Positions 41,991 to 52,970 of a stretch of DNA of 64,000 nt are shown here, piece after piece; the first letter of the stretch is position 1; each line of letters starts with the position of its first letter. Source of the DNA: Adiantum capillus-veneris (taxonomy: Eukaryota; Streptophyta; Polypodiopsida; Polypodiales; Pteridaceae). A program made the translations under genes and the position numbers. Where the stretch lies: positions 81,589,525 to 81,653,524 of the forward strand of contig CM043958.1 in the NCBI GenBank assembly GCA_014529385.2, written 5' to 3'. The notes below the pieces were generated by a model. The model had not been told where the DNA came from. It was given only the letters and a program-made list of their open reading frames with translations, and did not search any database.

Positions 41991-42869
41991 TCACATAAAG
42001 ACGCTGACTAAAATACAGGAAACGATCACGAATGAACACTCAAACAATGCGTGCTGACTAATCATGCGAACACATAATACTTCCTGTGTGGGTTCTTTGG
42101 ACCTAAGCTCGAGAGCCAAGATCGGTTCTTCGTGATTGATCGAATCTGTAATGAGATTAGCTTCACTAGAAAAAGTATCAACAAACACATCATCCTTGTG
42201 AACAATCACATCATCTTCATGCAAATCATCATGCTTGTGAGAAATCACATCTTGATCATGCAAGTCATCATGTTCGTGAGAAATCACATCTTGATCATCA
42301 TGCTTGTCATTGTCACCCAAATCCTCATGCTTATCATTATCATCCAAATCATCATGCAAATCATTGTCATTCAAATCAACATGCAAATCCTGTGTGTCAT
42401 GCTTTGGAAAAGAAGAGACGGAAAGAGTCTCCTTCTCCAAATTCTGTTCAAACGGCGCTTGCACAATTGAAAAGAGTCGCAAGAACTCTTTCATGTGTTG
42501 GTCACTCTTGTCTTTTTGTGCTTTGTTCTCGCGATCAAATTCTCCTTTTCTTTCTTTGGCTTCCAAGCGTGCTTGCTCATGCTCACGCTCTATGGCTGCC
42601 ACTCTTTCTTTGTATTAACGATCTATGGCTGCCCTCCTTTCTTCGTAGGCCTTCCTTTCTGCTTCTCTCTCTGCTTTTCTTTCTTCGCGTTCTAACTTCC
42701 TTTCCATAAACAACTGCTTCAACTCCTCCATAGGAGTTAGTGCAATCCTTGTCGTAGATGGAAAAGGGAGAGGGTTAGAAAAACCTCCTTGGTGGGGAAA
42801 TTCTTCTTTGCCACTTTTATGCTCACGACTCTCATGCAAAGTATCCATTCCGCTTCGGGTGATAACCAT
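41991..42869 (-). pseudogene. Coiled-coil and Asp/His-repeat ORF of element L
   Basis: One reading frame of about 292 residues with a single in-frame TAA at 42615. N-terminal part: MVITRSGMDTLHES, then a highly charged helix (ERKLEREERKAEREAERKAY, then IEREHEQARLEAKERKGE), a likely coiled coil. After a short linker comes a repeat of Asp, His and Asn (DLHDDLDDND, KHEDLGDND, HDDQDVISHEHDDLHDQDV, ISHKHDDLHEDD) at about 42300-42180. MVITRS-like starts occur in some plant gypsy gag proteins, but there is no capsid core or knuckle. Metal or RNA binding is possible but unproven. Confidence 0.6.
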
Positions 42870-43336
42870 CCACTAAAGTCATGGGTTCTAAAGTTCACGA
42901 GGAACTTGGGTACTTGCGGGTCTTGAGTTCTTGGGTTCTTGGGGGTCTTAAGGTCTTGAGGTACTTGAGGGTCTTGAGGTTCTTGAGGTTCTTCTTTCGC
43001 TTGCAATCTGTGTTAGAGAAGGATCTTCTCTTCACCTGAGTTCTACTCTTTTCCGCGAGCGCACCCCTTGGCGGCCTTGCGCTCACACCAAGGTTGCTTT
43101 TTTCCACCTCACGTCGATTGGCCGGCCGCTAAGTGCACAGTCCGCTCTCAATGAGTGAAAAGAGAAACAAGGGGAGGCTGGACAAGCCCTTCTTCTTGGG
43201 TTTCCTATCACTCTTCAAAAACACGATTAGGAATCGACACGCCCAAGAGGTCTTGAGTTACATGCGACCGCAACAAGCAAAAAAATTCTTGTGGTTCTTG
43301 TGATTCTTTCCTTGAGTGATACAGAACACTGCCAAA

Positions 43337-43348
43337 GCTCTGATACCA
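43337..43348 (-). promoter_or_regulatory. Primer binding site of element L
   Basis: Minus strand TGGTATCAGAGC, one base from the 5' LTR; initiator-Met tRNA type. Confidence 0.9.
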
Positions 43349-43349
43349 A

Positions 43350-44587
43350 TGTAAGGTGGAACGGAAGTGAATGTTGAACTTTGCTCAAGATGAGTGCTCC
43401 GAACTGTGCTCAAGGTTCCTTTTACTTACGGAAGGGAGAGCCTTCCTTTCCTTTAGTGAGAGAGTGCAATGAACACAAACAAAGTGGATAAACAATGTGA
43501 ATGAAGGTGTTGAGACTGAGAGATAGGGAGAGAAGAATACAACACTAGAATGTCGTCGAAACCCTCCTCCGAAGGCCCCACCCTCTATGGAGAGAGCGGT
43601 CTACTATTGATTACACAAATCTCTACAATACTTGGACTTGCCGATAATGTCGATGTCGGTGACGATGAGGACGACGACGAGACGGGCTGAAATCTGAAAA
43701 CGCTAAGGGCTGAAATCTGCAAATCTTTATCTGTTGAATTATGACTCTATGTCGGTGACGATGTCGGTGGCGACGATGTGACGACGCTGAAAACGCAGAT
43801 GTTGAAATCTGCGTTTTCCGGGCTGAAACTGCAAACTTCGCTAGATCTGACCGTGCGGCGAGGATCTGTTGCGAGAAGATGAGATTTGCGAAGTTCGAGG
43901 GTTCTACTACGATGTCTGACTACTGAAAATTGAAAATGTTGATGCTTCTTGGTGTTCGGTTGCGATGAATCTACAAAACGCTAAAGGGTCATGCTGATGC
44001 AAAAACGCTAGGGCTGAAAACTATCCTATTGCTGCCGGTTGTCCTGCAAATGCAAAATGCTAGGCTTCTTGATCTGTCTTGCTGCTACCGGGACTGATCT
44101 GCTATGCACAAAACGCCAAGCTGCCTGTGGATGAAAACGCTAGGTCCTTGCAGATGCAAAAATGCTAGCTCTGCTGATGTAGGGGGTCTTGCTAAGAAGG
44201 TGCCTGTGGAACGCAAAGTTCCTGCTACCTCTTCTGCCAGAAAGTGCTAGCACTAGGGTTATATATATACAAACTTAGCAAAATTGCCCTACCTAGTTTC
44301 CAACAAAAAAGTCACTTAAAAATAATAAGTGAAAAATGTCAAAAATAGGGAAAATAGGTCTATGCACTGTAAAAATGCTCCTGATGGGTTCTGATGGGAA
44401 TCTGATGATCATGTTGTATGCAACCAGAGGATATGCATCTGATCTAAGTGTCTGGACATGCACGGTCTGGGAACAGACTCACAAAAGTGTCAGATCACTT
44501 CCTATTCTAGGCTGACTTGACTGAATTGAACCCTAGTCATGTTGTAGCTTGTCCACAGACACGTAGGGTTGGATGTGTCATGTGACA
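43350..44587 (-). repeat. 5' LTR of element L
   Basis: 1238 bp, TGTAAGGTGGAACGG to GTCATGTGACA. It contains the same AAACGCTAGG/GGCTGAAA motif clusters as the other family members and no insertion. TSD ATATA follows at 44588-44592. Confidence 0.9.
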
Positions 44588-44592
44588 ATATA

Positions 44593-45090
44593 TGGGCTGG
44601 CCTAAAGAGGCTGCTCAAAAATGCAAGCATCTGCCCACTACCTACCTAGGGCAGCAGCCCACTCCTAAATACCCTATAGGATGCTAGTCAGCCAAATCTG
44701 AGGCAGCCCTTACGACCTAATAATGGGGGAAAATAGGGAAAAGAAGCAAACAATTCCTCTAGGGCTATGGGGAAAATACCGACAAGGCTGGGAGAAACTC
44801 TCAGCCGGCAAGAGCCTACTGGCCATAGAAACAAGCCAAAACCCCCTGAACTACATATGGCTAAACACATCCTGACATGATTAAACTACCTCTCTAGCCG
44901 GGCATAACCACAAAACAACCCCCACTCCCTACTACATGTCCCTGGGAGATATCGAGACGGATTGGACCAATCTAGAGAGATGCTATATGTGGATTCAAAT
45001 ACCTACCTTGGAGTGGTCTTTAGTGGGCTAGTTTTCTCCTCGAGGGGGCTAACTAAGGATATGCAACATCGAGTGGACTAGAGAGGATGT
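44593..45090. other. Unassigned stretch before the plus-strand LINE
   Basis: No gene is seen. It begins right after the L target duplication. Plus-strand sequence from about 44950 may be decayed LINE RT, but no motif can be named with confidence. Confidence 0.4.
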
Positions 45091-46135
45091 GTGCACAGGT
45101 GCAGTTCCAGAAGCCACGGACTAAGCTATGGCCTTTTGACACTCTCGTCACAGCAGCCATACTCTAATGGTGGACAAATATGGTGGCCCAGCTTAGATCA
45201 TCACAACAGATCAGGATGCACATATGAGGGATGGAGATTGATGCAGAGACCATTGATATCCATGATTTCTAGGATGACTAGGGCTAAGGCCTCAGTCATG
45301 CATGAGATAATAAGAGCAGAATGGCAACAATACTGATCGTGGTTGAGGGCTCAGCTAGATCAGTATCGTTTCTCCACAATATATGGGCGCTGCCCCGAGA
45401 TAGATATGCCTGACTTACTCTCGAGTCTTCTAGGCAGCTTACCATGGAGGGAGACGCATCATGCTGGTATGCGCAGATGACATCATAGTTTGAGCTTCAC
45501 GGGTTCAGCATAGACAAACTACCCCCCTTTCAATACTCTTTGAATGCACCCTCCCTCACTCTGACACATCAAGAGATTACTAGTCATTAGACAAGACCTC
45601 ATCCAGCTGGACACTAGGAAAATATGGCTAGAGCCCTCACACGTGTTACATACGCAGATGGCTTCTACCAGGAACATTTTCTTCATACTATAGATGATGG
45701 TTTCATAGTACGACCCAGCTACATGGACACACACCTATCACATGACCTAAGATGTGCCATTGGCCAGATCCGCACTTCTTCACACCAGCTCGAGATAGGG
45801 ATAGGCAAAGCCAGGGGAGGATCTGTTAGGTATAATAAAATGAGCCACAGGCAGAGAAGCACTACATAAGTCGATGGCCAGATCTGTACTTTTTCACACC
45901 AGCCTGAGATAGAGATAGGCAAATCCAAGAGAGTATCACCAGAGGAGAGGATTTGTCAGGCATACCAGCATGAGCCAGAGATAAAGGAGCACTATATATG
46001 TGAATGTCTCTATTATAATTTATGAGTTTAGAAGACGTTTCCACTAATTGTTCAGAGAGGGCTTTGGACCATTGGCCAATGTCATGGATTACTGTGCCCA
46101 GAGATGTTTGGGGTTGTACCTCTTAGAGCTACGCA
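45091..46135 (+). pseudogene. LINE ORF2 C-terminal part
   Basis: Reads SLDHHNRSGCTYEGWRLMQR, then PLISMISRMTRAKASVMHEI near 45200-45320, the post-RT region of the same LINE type as the minus-strand copy. Farther on come IGQIRTSSHQLEI (45760), then ICQAYQHEPEIKEHYICECL (about 45950-46015), the terminal C-C-H-C zinc motif with the second Cys changed to Tyr, then LFREGFGPLANVMDY and QRCLGLYLLELRK. A partial duplication of about 120 bp (45758-45870 and 45878-46000) precedes the zinc motif. Many stops. Confidence 0.7.
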
Positions 46136-46141
46136 AATTGT

Positions 46142-46684
46142 CGCAAGTTGGTGACGTGGCATGGCCCCTAGGGGGGATAAGACACTTAAAGTCAAACATG
46201 GGACATCCGGTCGAGAAACCAAGCATTAGAAAGTGTTGGCATGGACACTCGAGTCTCGTGCGAACTTGCCTGCAAATCGCGGAAATTCCTGACATGGCAA
46301 ATATTGTACAGAAAAGCCCACAAAACGTGGAAAAGCCCTTTGGGTGCTTGCTTTTGAACAGGAAGCTTTTGGAGGAGAAACTTTTCATGTATGATGCTTT
46401 TGGGACCAAATATGTGCCTTGGGGCCTCACTCTAAGATTCTTGCGTGTGCAAAAGCAAAGGTAGAGCTCCCCAACAGGTTTCCTATCCAAAAACAAGCGC
46501 ACAGAGGGCTATTCCGCGTTTTGCGAGCTCTTCCATACAATATTGCCACGTCAGCAATTTCTACGATTTGTGGGCCAGTCTGTATGGGCGTCCATGTCAA
46601 CACTTTCTAATGCTCGGTTTCTTGGCCATGTTGGGCTTTAAGTGTCCTATCCACCTAGGGGCCATGCCACGTCACCAACTTGTG
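46142..46684. mobile_element. 543-bp palindromic (fold-back) element
   Basis: The left arm starts CGCAAGTTGGTGACGTGGCA and the right arm ends GCCACGTCACCAACTTGTG. The arms stay complementary for about 190 bp (46142-46338 against 46508-46684, e.g. GGCCCCTAGG, AAGTGTTG, ACAATATTG-type blocks), and the roughly 165-bp centre is itself partly inverted. No ORF and no clear target duplication. A MULE-like or fold-back MITE is possible. It lies just after the LINE coding end. Confidence 0.7.
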
Positions 46685-47322
46685 ATAGATTCAGAGAGAC
46701 TCCTAAGAAATGGACACCCCACTGAGAGAGGGTCTACACAAAGACACATCACGAATTTCTTTAGAGCCCCCGCTCAGCAACAGGACGACAGAGAGGACTA
46801 GACAAGGGACATCACTTGGTAGAGTTGTCCAACTAGGACAAGCTAGATGCCCCAGGCTACGAGGATTCTCACATCATTGATGATTGGACACACATACATA
46901 GGCAGAGCAGGATCATCATTGATCGACATCCAGCACGACTTCTCCGGCTTCGTGACATGATGGACATTGACACCCTACAACATAGACAAATGCTCGATCT
47001 CTTGAAATGAGCTGTTGTACACCTTGAGCCTCTACCTCCTATTCCCCCACTCCTCCCATGTAATGATATACTCATGTATATGATCTCATGTATACGATAG
47101 TCTCTAGCTTTCATCTTCCCTACCCTGTTCACTATGTTTACTCTGTTACCCCTCCCACCTACCCATCCATGTATGATAGACCTACATTGATTTTCTGTTC
47201 ATTTTCTATTTTCATAGCTGTCTACACAAACTATCAGATTCTAATGGGATTAACTTTTGGTCTCATCGGTCGTTTCAGCCATTTGAAGACATTTAATATG
47301 CATTTCATTCATTTCATTCATT

Positions 47323-47325
<3 letters not shown>
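46685..47325 (+). other. Probable LINE 3' region
   Basis: No gene is seen. It has short ATGTATA/GATAT repeats near 47060-47100 and pyrimidine-rich sequence, ending in ATTTCATTC repeats just before a CT microsatellite. It is taken as the 3' tail of the LINE by position only. Confidence 0.35.

Positions 47326-47375
<50 letters not shown>
47326..47375. repeat. (CT)n microsatellite
   Basis: 50 bp of uninterrupted CT dinucleotide, on the boundary between the LINE tail and the duplicated segment. Confidence 0.95.
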
Positions 47376-47377
<2 letters not shown>

Positions 47378-47846
47378 GCAAAAAAGTGGGGCTTGGTACC
47401 TCGTAGGCAACACACATAACCAATCTGAGAGTGAAAAAAACCCATAAATATACAATGATTACAAACCATGGGAGAAAAACTACCAATGATGCAAAGCTAC
47501 AAAAGATGGGTGATACAACAAAAGCTAGGAGCAGGGGAATGAGGAAAGAAAGTAGCAGAGAGCTGAAGCAAAAGCAAGCCACCTTAAATTGAGAGGAGGC
47601 CGAAAACTCCAACAAAGAATCTCTGATAGTCAACTCAGAATCTCCAAGGCCATATACAATGGCGCATCCCAACAGACAAGACATCACCGCCACAAGAAGA
47701 CTCTGCACAAAAATCCACGAGAGAGAGAGCCTCACGCTATCCCTGGCAATCATTAACAGGGCTATGACATTCTTCAACCAGCAAGCAAAAGCAATATATG
47801 GTGCAAATCTGAAGGGGAGACAGGAACCGACCAAGACACCCACCAA
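47376..47846 (-). other. Hydrophobic minus-strand reading, function unknown
   Basis: A minus-strand reading of nearly 200 codons runs from 47846 through the microsatellite. The part before it has several hydrophobic segments (LLVAVMSCLLGCAIVYGLGD, FLIPLLLAFVVSPIFC, VFLPWFVIIVYLWVFF) that could be membrane helices. No family is recognised. AG|AG and AAG|GTGG splice-like sites flank the middle part (47590-47696), so it may be an exon fragment. The Arg-Glu tail is an artefact of the CT tract. Confidence 0.25.
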
Positions 47847-48480
47847 ACCAATTCCAATCCTAAATCACCCATCAAACAGAAGAAAAAACAAAAAAGAACA
47901 AGCAATAAACAAGCAGAGCAGGCAAACATACACGCACACACACCTCAACCGCAAAGTCTTGCAGAACACACACCCCAAGCACATGCAAATCCACAAGCAC
48001 AAGCATCACACACAAAAGAAATAAGGCACATACAAGCAAGCAAGCTAAACAAAAGAAAACCATGAGAAACAAAGAAAAATACCTGCACAAGAAGACTCTG
48101 CACAAAAATCCAAGAGAGATAGCCTCACGCTATCCCTGGCAATCATTACCAGGGCTATGACATTCTTCAACCGGCAAGCAAAAGCAATATATGGTGCAAA
48201 TCTGAAGGGGAGACGGGAACCACCCAACACACCCACCAAACCTATTCCAAACCTAAATCGCCCATCAAACAGGAGAAGAAACAAAAAAGAACAAGCAATA
48301 AACAAGCAAAACAAGCAAACATACACGCACACACACCTCAACTGCAAAGACATGCAGAACACACACACCCCAAGCACATGCAGATCCACAAGCACAAGCA
48401 TAACACAGAAAAGAAATAAGGCACATACAAGCAAGCAAGCTAAACAAACAAAAACCATGAGAAACAAATAAAAATACCTG
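47691..48480. repeat. 394-bp tandem duplication
   Basis: The segment beginning CACAAGAAGACTCTGCACAA at 47691 begins again at 48085 and runs to about 48480. The copies differ at scattered positions (a few percent). It includes CA-rich sequence (ACACACACCCCAAGCACATG-like) and purine-rich stretches. On the minus strand both copies are open for long stretches with hydrophobic composition. Confidence 0.85.
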
Positions 48481-48644
48481 CATAAGAACAGTAAACAAAA
48501 CGACCCATTGCAAGCAGCACAAGTGACATAAGAGAGGAACAGATAACTCATGAAGCCGGCCAAGTAGAGTGCCTGCGGTTCTATAAACCTTAAGCGACCA
48601 TCGTAGTTAGAAGTACAGTGATTGCTTAAGGTGGGGAGCCGTTC

Positions 48645-48705
<61 letters not shown>

Positions 48706-48893
48706 GTGACGTGGCACTAGATTGGTTAAAGTTTTTATTCATAAACCCCCAACTTGGAGAATATGGCCGAGGAGCCTAAAACCTAAAGATGAAAAAACTC
48801 TAAAAGGATTGTTGACGTGACACAGTCTGTTGCTAAATGGACTATTTTCTTATTTTCTCGAGTAATTTCTTTTTATTGAAATTAAGATATTTA
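48481..48893. repeat. Spacer with a (CT)n microsatellite
   Basis: No gene is seen. The CT tract is at 48646-48701 (56 bp). The rest is AT-rich intron sequence leading into the H-type LTR. Confidence 0.7.
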
Positions 48894-50070
48894 AATGTGT
48901 GCACTTGAACCGTAAGGTTGGGAACTGTAGATCTATTGGAATTATTAAAAAGCCATCAGGAACGAACAACCTTGATGTGTCATATGATGGGTGACATTAA
49001 GCATCACCAAGGTGGAACCATACGTGTTGTACGGTACGTGGAAGTACGTATTGTATGTAGTCCCGTATGGGTAAATTTTTTATGTACGGAAAAATACGTG
49101 GCATTGGTAAAAAAGAATAGAAACCACAAAAATAACTGTCGATTTCAGAGACAAAGCTATAGAATTTGTCAATTTGATGTTTTACAACTTTGATTATGTC
49201 TAAATTCTATATACCACAGCTAGAGACTCGAGAATCGCATACTTGACGTGCGATATGCGCCTACGGGCACTGAAGTTTGAACTTGTACGGTGTACCTGTT
49301 TACCTATTAGACTCATCACTTATAGACTGCTATCATGAGTCATGACATCAAAATTTAGGCGTTTTGGGATTCGGGCCTAAGGCAGGCAAATTTAGGCCAC
49401 GCATGAACATATGGGCCCCAAGCGAAGACAACCGGCTTTAAAAATCCCAAAAGAAAAAAAAAAATTTGATGCACGTACGGTACGATCCGTACGTACACAG
49501 TACAATGTGTACGGAACGTCCATACAGATCCGTACTGTACGTACGTATCGGTCCTACCTTGAGCATCGCGAAGGGGTTGTACCGTTAGTTCAATAGGAGA
49601 GGTCGGGAAAACGGATATTCCTAATGCATCATGTGATGGGTGACGGGAGCATCGAAAAGGGAATATTCCATTGGTCTAGCAGGAAACCCGAATTGGAAAA
49701 AGAATACGCGTAAAGATGCAAGCACAAGGATAAAGATGGGTTCTGAGAACCTTTTTCTTAAAAGCGGAATATTTTAAGTGTTTTCCGAGAAAAGCAAACG
49801 CTTTCCCGCGAGGAATCTGTGTTTGCATTGCATATGTGCCTAAGAATTGCACCCGGGGACACCTCGAATGTAAGTGCAAAGCATCAATTTTCAGCTCACT
49901 GAGGTTTATGGAGTTTTGTACAAGTTCACATTTTTTATTAAAAGTAACCGATCGTCCACTTAATAAGTGGGCAGCCCATTAAAAATAAAGCAAGAGCTCG
50001 TAAAAGAAGCACCAGCGATCTCTGTACGGCTGTTTTTTCTCTGTACGGCTGAAAAAACAGCCAGCCTAGG

Positions 50071-50136
<66 letters not shown>

Positions 50137-50270
50137 CCTTTGGCCACGGGTTCGGACCAACTATTCCTGTCGGTCCTCGGAACTTATAAAAGCAACACTC
50201 GCTCCCTCTCTGGAGGGGGGCACTAGCCTTGTTCCTATGTTTCTCGGGGTCAAAATCTTTGTATATTACA
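48894..50270 (+). repeat. H-type LTR, plus orientation
   Basis: Inverted relative of 27976-29850. The right end TATATTACA at 50270 is a plausible CA terminus; the left end near 48894 (TGTGTGCACTTG) is a guess. A TATA-like CTTATAAAAGC lies near 50178 with a CT tract (50074-50133) upstream, as expected for U3. A hAT-like MITE (49008-49561) interrupts it. No internal region is attached. Confidence 0.55.
49008..49561. mobile_element. hAT-like MITE, second copy (TSD AGCATCAC/AGCATCGC)
   Basis: Termini CAAGGTGGAACCATACG and CGTATCGGTCCTACCTTG are imperfect inverted repeats. An 8-bp direct repeat with one mismatch flanks it (49000-49007 and 49562-49569). Its right half matches the left half of the MITE at 1747-2250 in reverse (GTACGTAC, GATCCGTACTGTACG blocks), so both belong to one family. 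554 bp, no transposase. Confidence 0.82.
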
Positions 50271-50277
50271 ATTTTCA

Positions 50278-51580
50278 TATCACAAAGTGATGACATGGCC
50301 AAATCGAAGAGGCCAAGTTAGGACACGTAAAAAGTAATGGCGAGGCTATTGTACGGAGATCCCAAAAATTGTACCACCAATGGCAAAATTATACGGAAAT
50401 CACAAAAATTGCTCTCTCAGAGCCAACTTTTGTATCTGATGCTTTCCGGGTCAGGGGCCTTTGAATATGAGCCTTGGGGAACCTCTCTGGCATTCTAGCC
50501 TGGGCAGATTGACAAAGAAGGTACTCCCCGACACTTGTACCTTTGTCAAAGCAATATAAAAGAAATATTGAAAGGGACACCAGGGTTTTGGGGCCACTGC
50601 ATATAGGAGTGGAACTTTGTCCACTCCGTGTCTATTGTGTAAACTCTCTCTCTCTCTCTCTCTAGTTGCGTTGAAGGGCTAAAATTTGTTCCGACTTTGT
50701 TCTTTTCAGTTAGCACCTAGTGTCCTCTATGGTTACAATGGTATAAGAGCGTTAGTCGTTTGTTGTCTAACAAGCAAACTGGCCCTACCAACTTAGAGTG
50801 AAAAGTTATGGAGTTGGAAGAGGAAGAAACAACAACAAAAAGAGGAGATAAAACCGGGAGTTCCTTTTTGTCCTAAAAAGATCTAAAAACATGCTTTTTG
50901 ACGCTTTCCTGTGTTGCAAAGACCTCTAAAAATCTTTTCAACAGATGAAAATTGATATCTATGGCAGAAGTCAAAGGTGATCCTCTCGACAAGCCCTACA
51001 CATTGATGCAAGCAGATTTTGATACTGACAATTTCAAAAAATTAGGGCTTCCAGCAACAAATTAGGGTTTTTGCAACATGTATCAAAAATATGTTTTGGG
51101 TGCCTTTTGCGGACAAAAGTAGCACGATGGAGGAAGATGGAGTTACACGCATTTGAGAGCGTGGGAGATGAAGAAGCACCAAGAAGAACTACTTGTTTGA
51201 GGTCGACTCAGATATGGAAATTGTTTGAACAAGATTAAATCTTGTTTGTACCTCTTTGATCAAGCTTTGGTGCCTATTGAACTTGTTTGATTCTAGTTGT
51301 AATATTGGATTCAATGTTGTTTGATAGCCTCTGAACCAACCTTGGCAGACCTCTGGCATTCTAGCGTGTGCAAATTGCAAAGGAGGTGCTCCTCTACAAC
51401 TACACATTTGTCATAGCAATATCAAAGATATGCCAAAAGGGGCACCAAAGTTTTGAATGCATCTGAGAGTGAAACTCTACCACTCCCCGTCTTTTGTGTG
51501 GATTCTCTCTCTCTAGAAGTGTTGAACTTTGTCCTAGTTTTGTTCTTTCCAGTGCACATGTGGTGCCCTGTTTGGTTACA
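50278..51580 (+). mobile_element. Deleted LTR element M
   Basis: 5' LTR from TATCACAAAGTGATG (50278) to TGGTTACA (50737), with core box AAAGAAATATTGAAAGGG at 50561-50578 and a CT tract near 50645. The primer site TGGTATAAGAGC (50739-50750) differs by one base from the iMet site. About 600 bp of internal sequence without a recognised domain follows, then a 5'-truncated second LTR (about 51340-51580) matching the 3' half of the first. Flanks TTTCA and TTTGA agree at 4 of 5 bases. It keeps no pol gene. Confidence 0.65.
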
Positions 51581-51699
51581 TTTGACCATTGGGTTATCTA
51601 GTGGTGGCATAGCTGTGCCAACTAGCTCAATTATACCAATTATGATGATGCACCCTTTACGGTTACAGTTGATCGTTAGGTTATCAAATGGCGGAGAAC
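51581..51699. repeat. Short degenerate duplication between M and N
   Basis: GGTTACA...GGTTATCTAGTGG near 51574-51605 recurs as GGTTACA...GGTTATCAAATGG near 51661-51692. Because of this duplication the true 3' edge of M is uncertain. Confidence 0.5.
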
Positions 51700-52241
51700 T
51701 ATCACAAGATGGGCACCACGTGCCAATAGAAAAGAACAGACTAAACAAACTTTTAGCACTTCATTAACAATTGAATTGAGAGAGAGAGAGAGAGACAACA
51801 CGCGACACGGAGTGGCGGAATTCCACCCCAGAGAGTATTGGCCCCAAACCTTGGCGGCCCTTTCGGTATTTCTTTATATTGCATCAACACAGTACAAGCC
51901 GGTACTCCAAACTCTGCACCTTCTCCAGGAAGCATGCCAGAGAATGAGCCCTAACCTCATATTTAAAGTCTCTTGGCCTAAAAAGCAATTACAGTGAAAA
52001 GCCTTCAAAACTCAAAAGCTCCTGGTCCAAAAAGCAATGCCAAAAGCTGCCAGCTTTTCGTAAATCGCGCTGGTGTCCGTACAGCACGCCACGTGTCAGC
52101 CCACCATGTCAGCAATCAGGGTTAGGGTTAGGGTTAGGGTTTTTGATTTTAGGGTTAGACTTCGGACAAAATTAGGGTTTTTTATTTTAGGGTTAGGGTT
52201 TCATCAGAATTAGGGTTTCGACACGTCAGCAGTTTGTTACA
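51700..52241 (-). repeat. 3' LTR of element N
   Basis: 542 bp, TATCACAAGATGGGC to CAGTTTGTTACA, both ends with one base changed from TGTCACAAG/TTGTGACA. It has the core box (51841-51875) and about 100 bp of TTAGGG-containing sequence (52118-52220). Confidence 0.82.
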
Positions 52242-52646
52242 TCTCCCCTTCTTGAAAGAGAGTAATCATCCATGATTACAGCATATCTGCAAAACAACTC
52301 AAGTTAGCTCAAAAATTTCCGAGGGTCATTCCGAGGGACAATCAGTTTGCTCTTTTTATTAAGGAGATAGCTTCTCCTTTCTGCTCTTTTGATCAAGGAG
52401 TTAGCTTCTCCTTTCTGTTGTTTTGATCAAGGAGTTAGCTTCTCCTTTCGTCCAGATCGGAACTCTTGATATTCCAGTGTAGTAAAATTAGCCATCACAC
52501 CCAAACCGTACTGATCTTCCACGGGTGTCTTGATGCACTAAAATTACATACCAAGGCAATCTCATCCAATTATGAATATTCAATAATTGGCACATCACAA
52601 TGAAACACAAATGCTTACATATGCATGTTACAAAACACAACAAACA

Positions 52647-52970
52647 GCGCCGCTGAGCACTCCCCTGAGACAAACGGTCTGCGGTATGAAGCTACTCAAA
52701 AACTACCTCGTCACTCCCCCCGCAAATAATCTAAAAAGGTTCGGGCGCTCAGAGGACTGTACAACCAAACGCTCCGCAGACCGCAATCTGCGTCGCTTGG
52801 AGGTTCAAGCATACAACCAAACGCTCCCTAGGCATCGGCCTGCGTCGTTCGATGGTTTTCTAGCATACAACGGAACACTCCCCAAGCATCGACCTGCGTC
52901 GTTCCGAGGTTCTCAAACATACAATGAAACGCTCCCCAAGCATCGGCCTGCGTCGTTGCGAGGTTCAAAC
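52647..52970. repeat. Array of five hairpin units in element N
   Basis: Homologue of the array in D (11457-11725) with one more unit. Examples: CCAA/TTGG outer stem with GCAGA/TCTGC inner stem (52765-52800); AGGC/GCCT inner stem with loop ATCG in the next unit; GGAAC/GTTCC outer stem in the fourth. Two units have lost the inner pairing. Unit length is about 52-54 bp. Confidence 0.65.

Larger units (their letters stand above)
38595..44587 (-). mobile_element. Non-autonomous LTR element L (TSD ATATA)
   Basis: 5' LTR 43350-44587, iMet primer site 43337-43348, internal region 41342-43336, polypurine tract by 41342-41358 and 3' LTR 38595-41341, all on the minus strand. ATATA flanks it at 38590-38594 and 44588-44592. 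The 2-kb internal region encodes no protease, RT or integrase; its main ORF is a coiled-coil protein with an Asp/His-rich repeat. Size and content fit a LARD-type element. Relatives are the solo LTR at 707-2406 and the truncated copy at 12292-13644. Confidence 0.9.

Noticed and set aside
42132-42470. Ile/Met-rich plus-strand ORF of 112 codons
   Set aside because: Antisense of the Asp/His repeat of element L; repetitive composition explains its openness.
46142-46684. Palindrome as a MULE with 9-bp target duplication
   Set aside because: No 9-bp or other direct repeat could be matched at the edges, so the superfamily is left open.
52647-52970. Hairpin array as a CRISPR array
   Set aside because: Units are repeats without unique spacers, in a eukaryotic retrotransposon.
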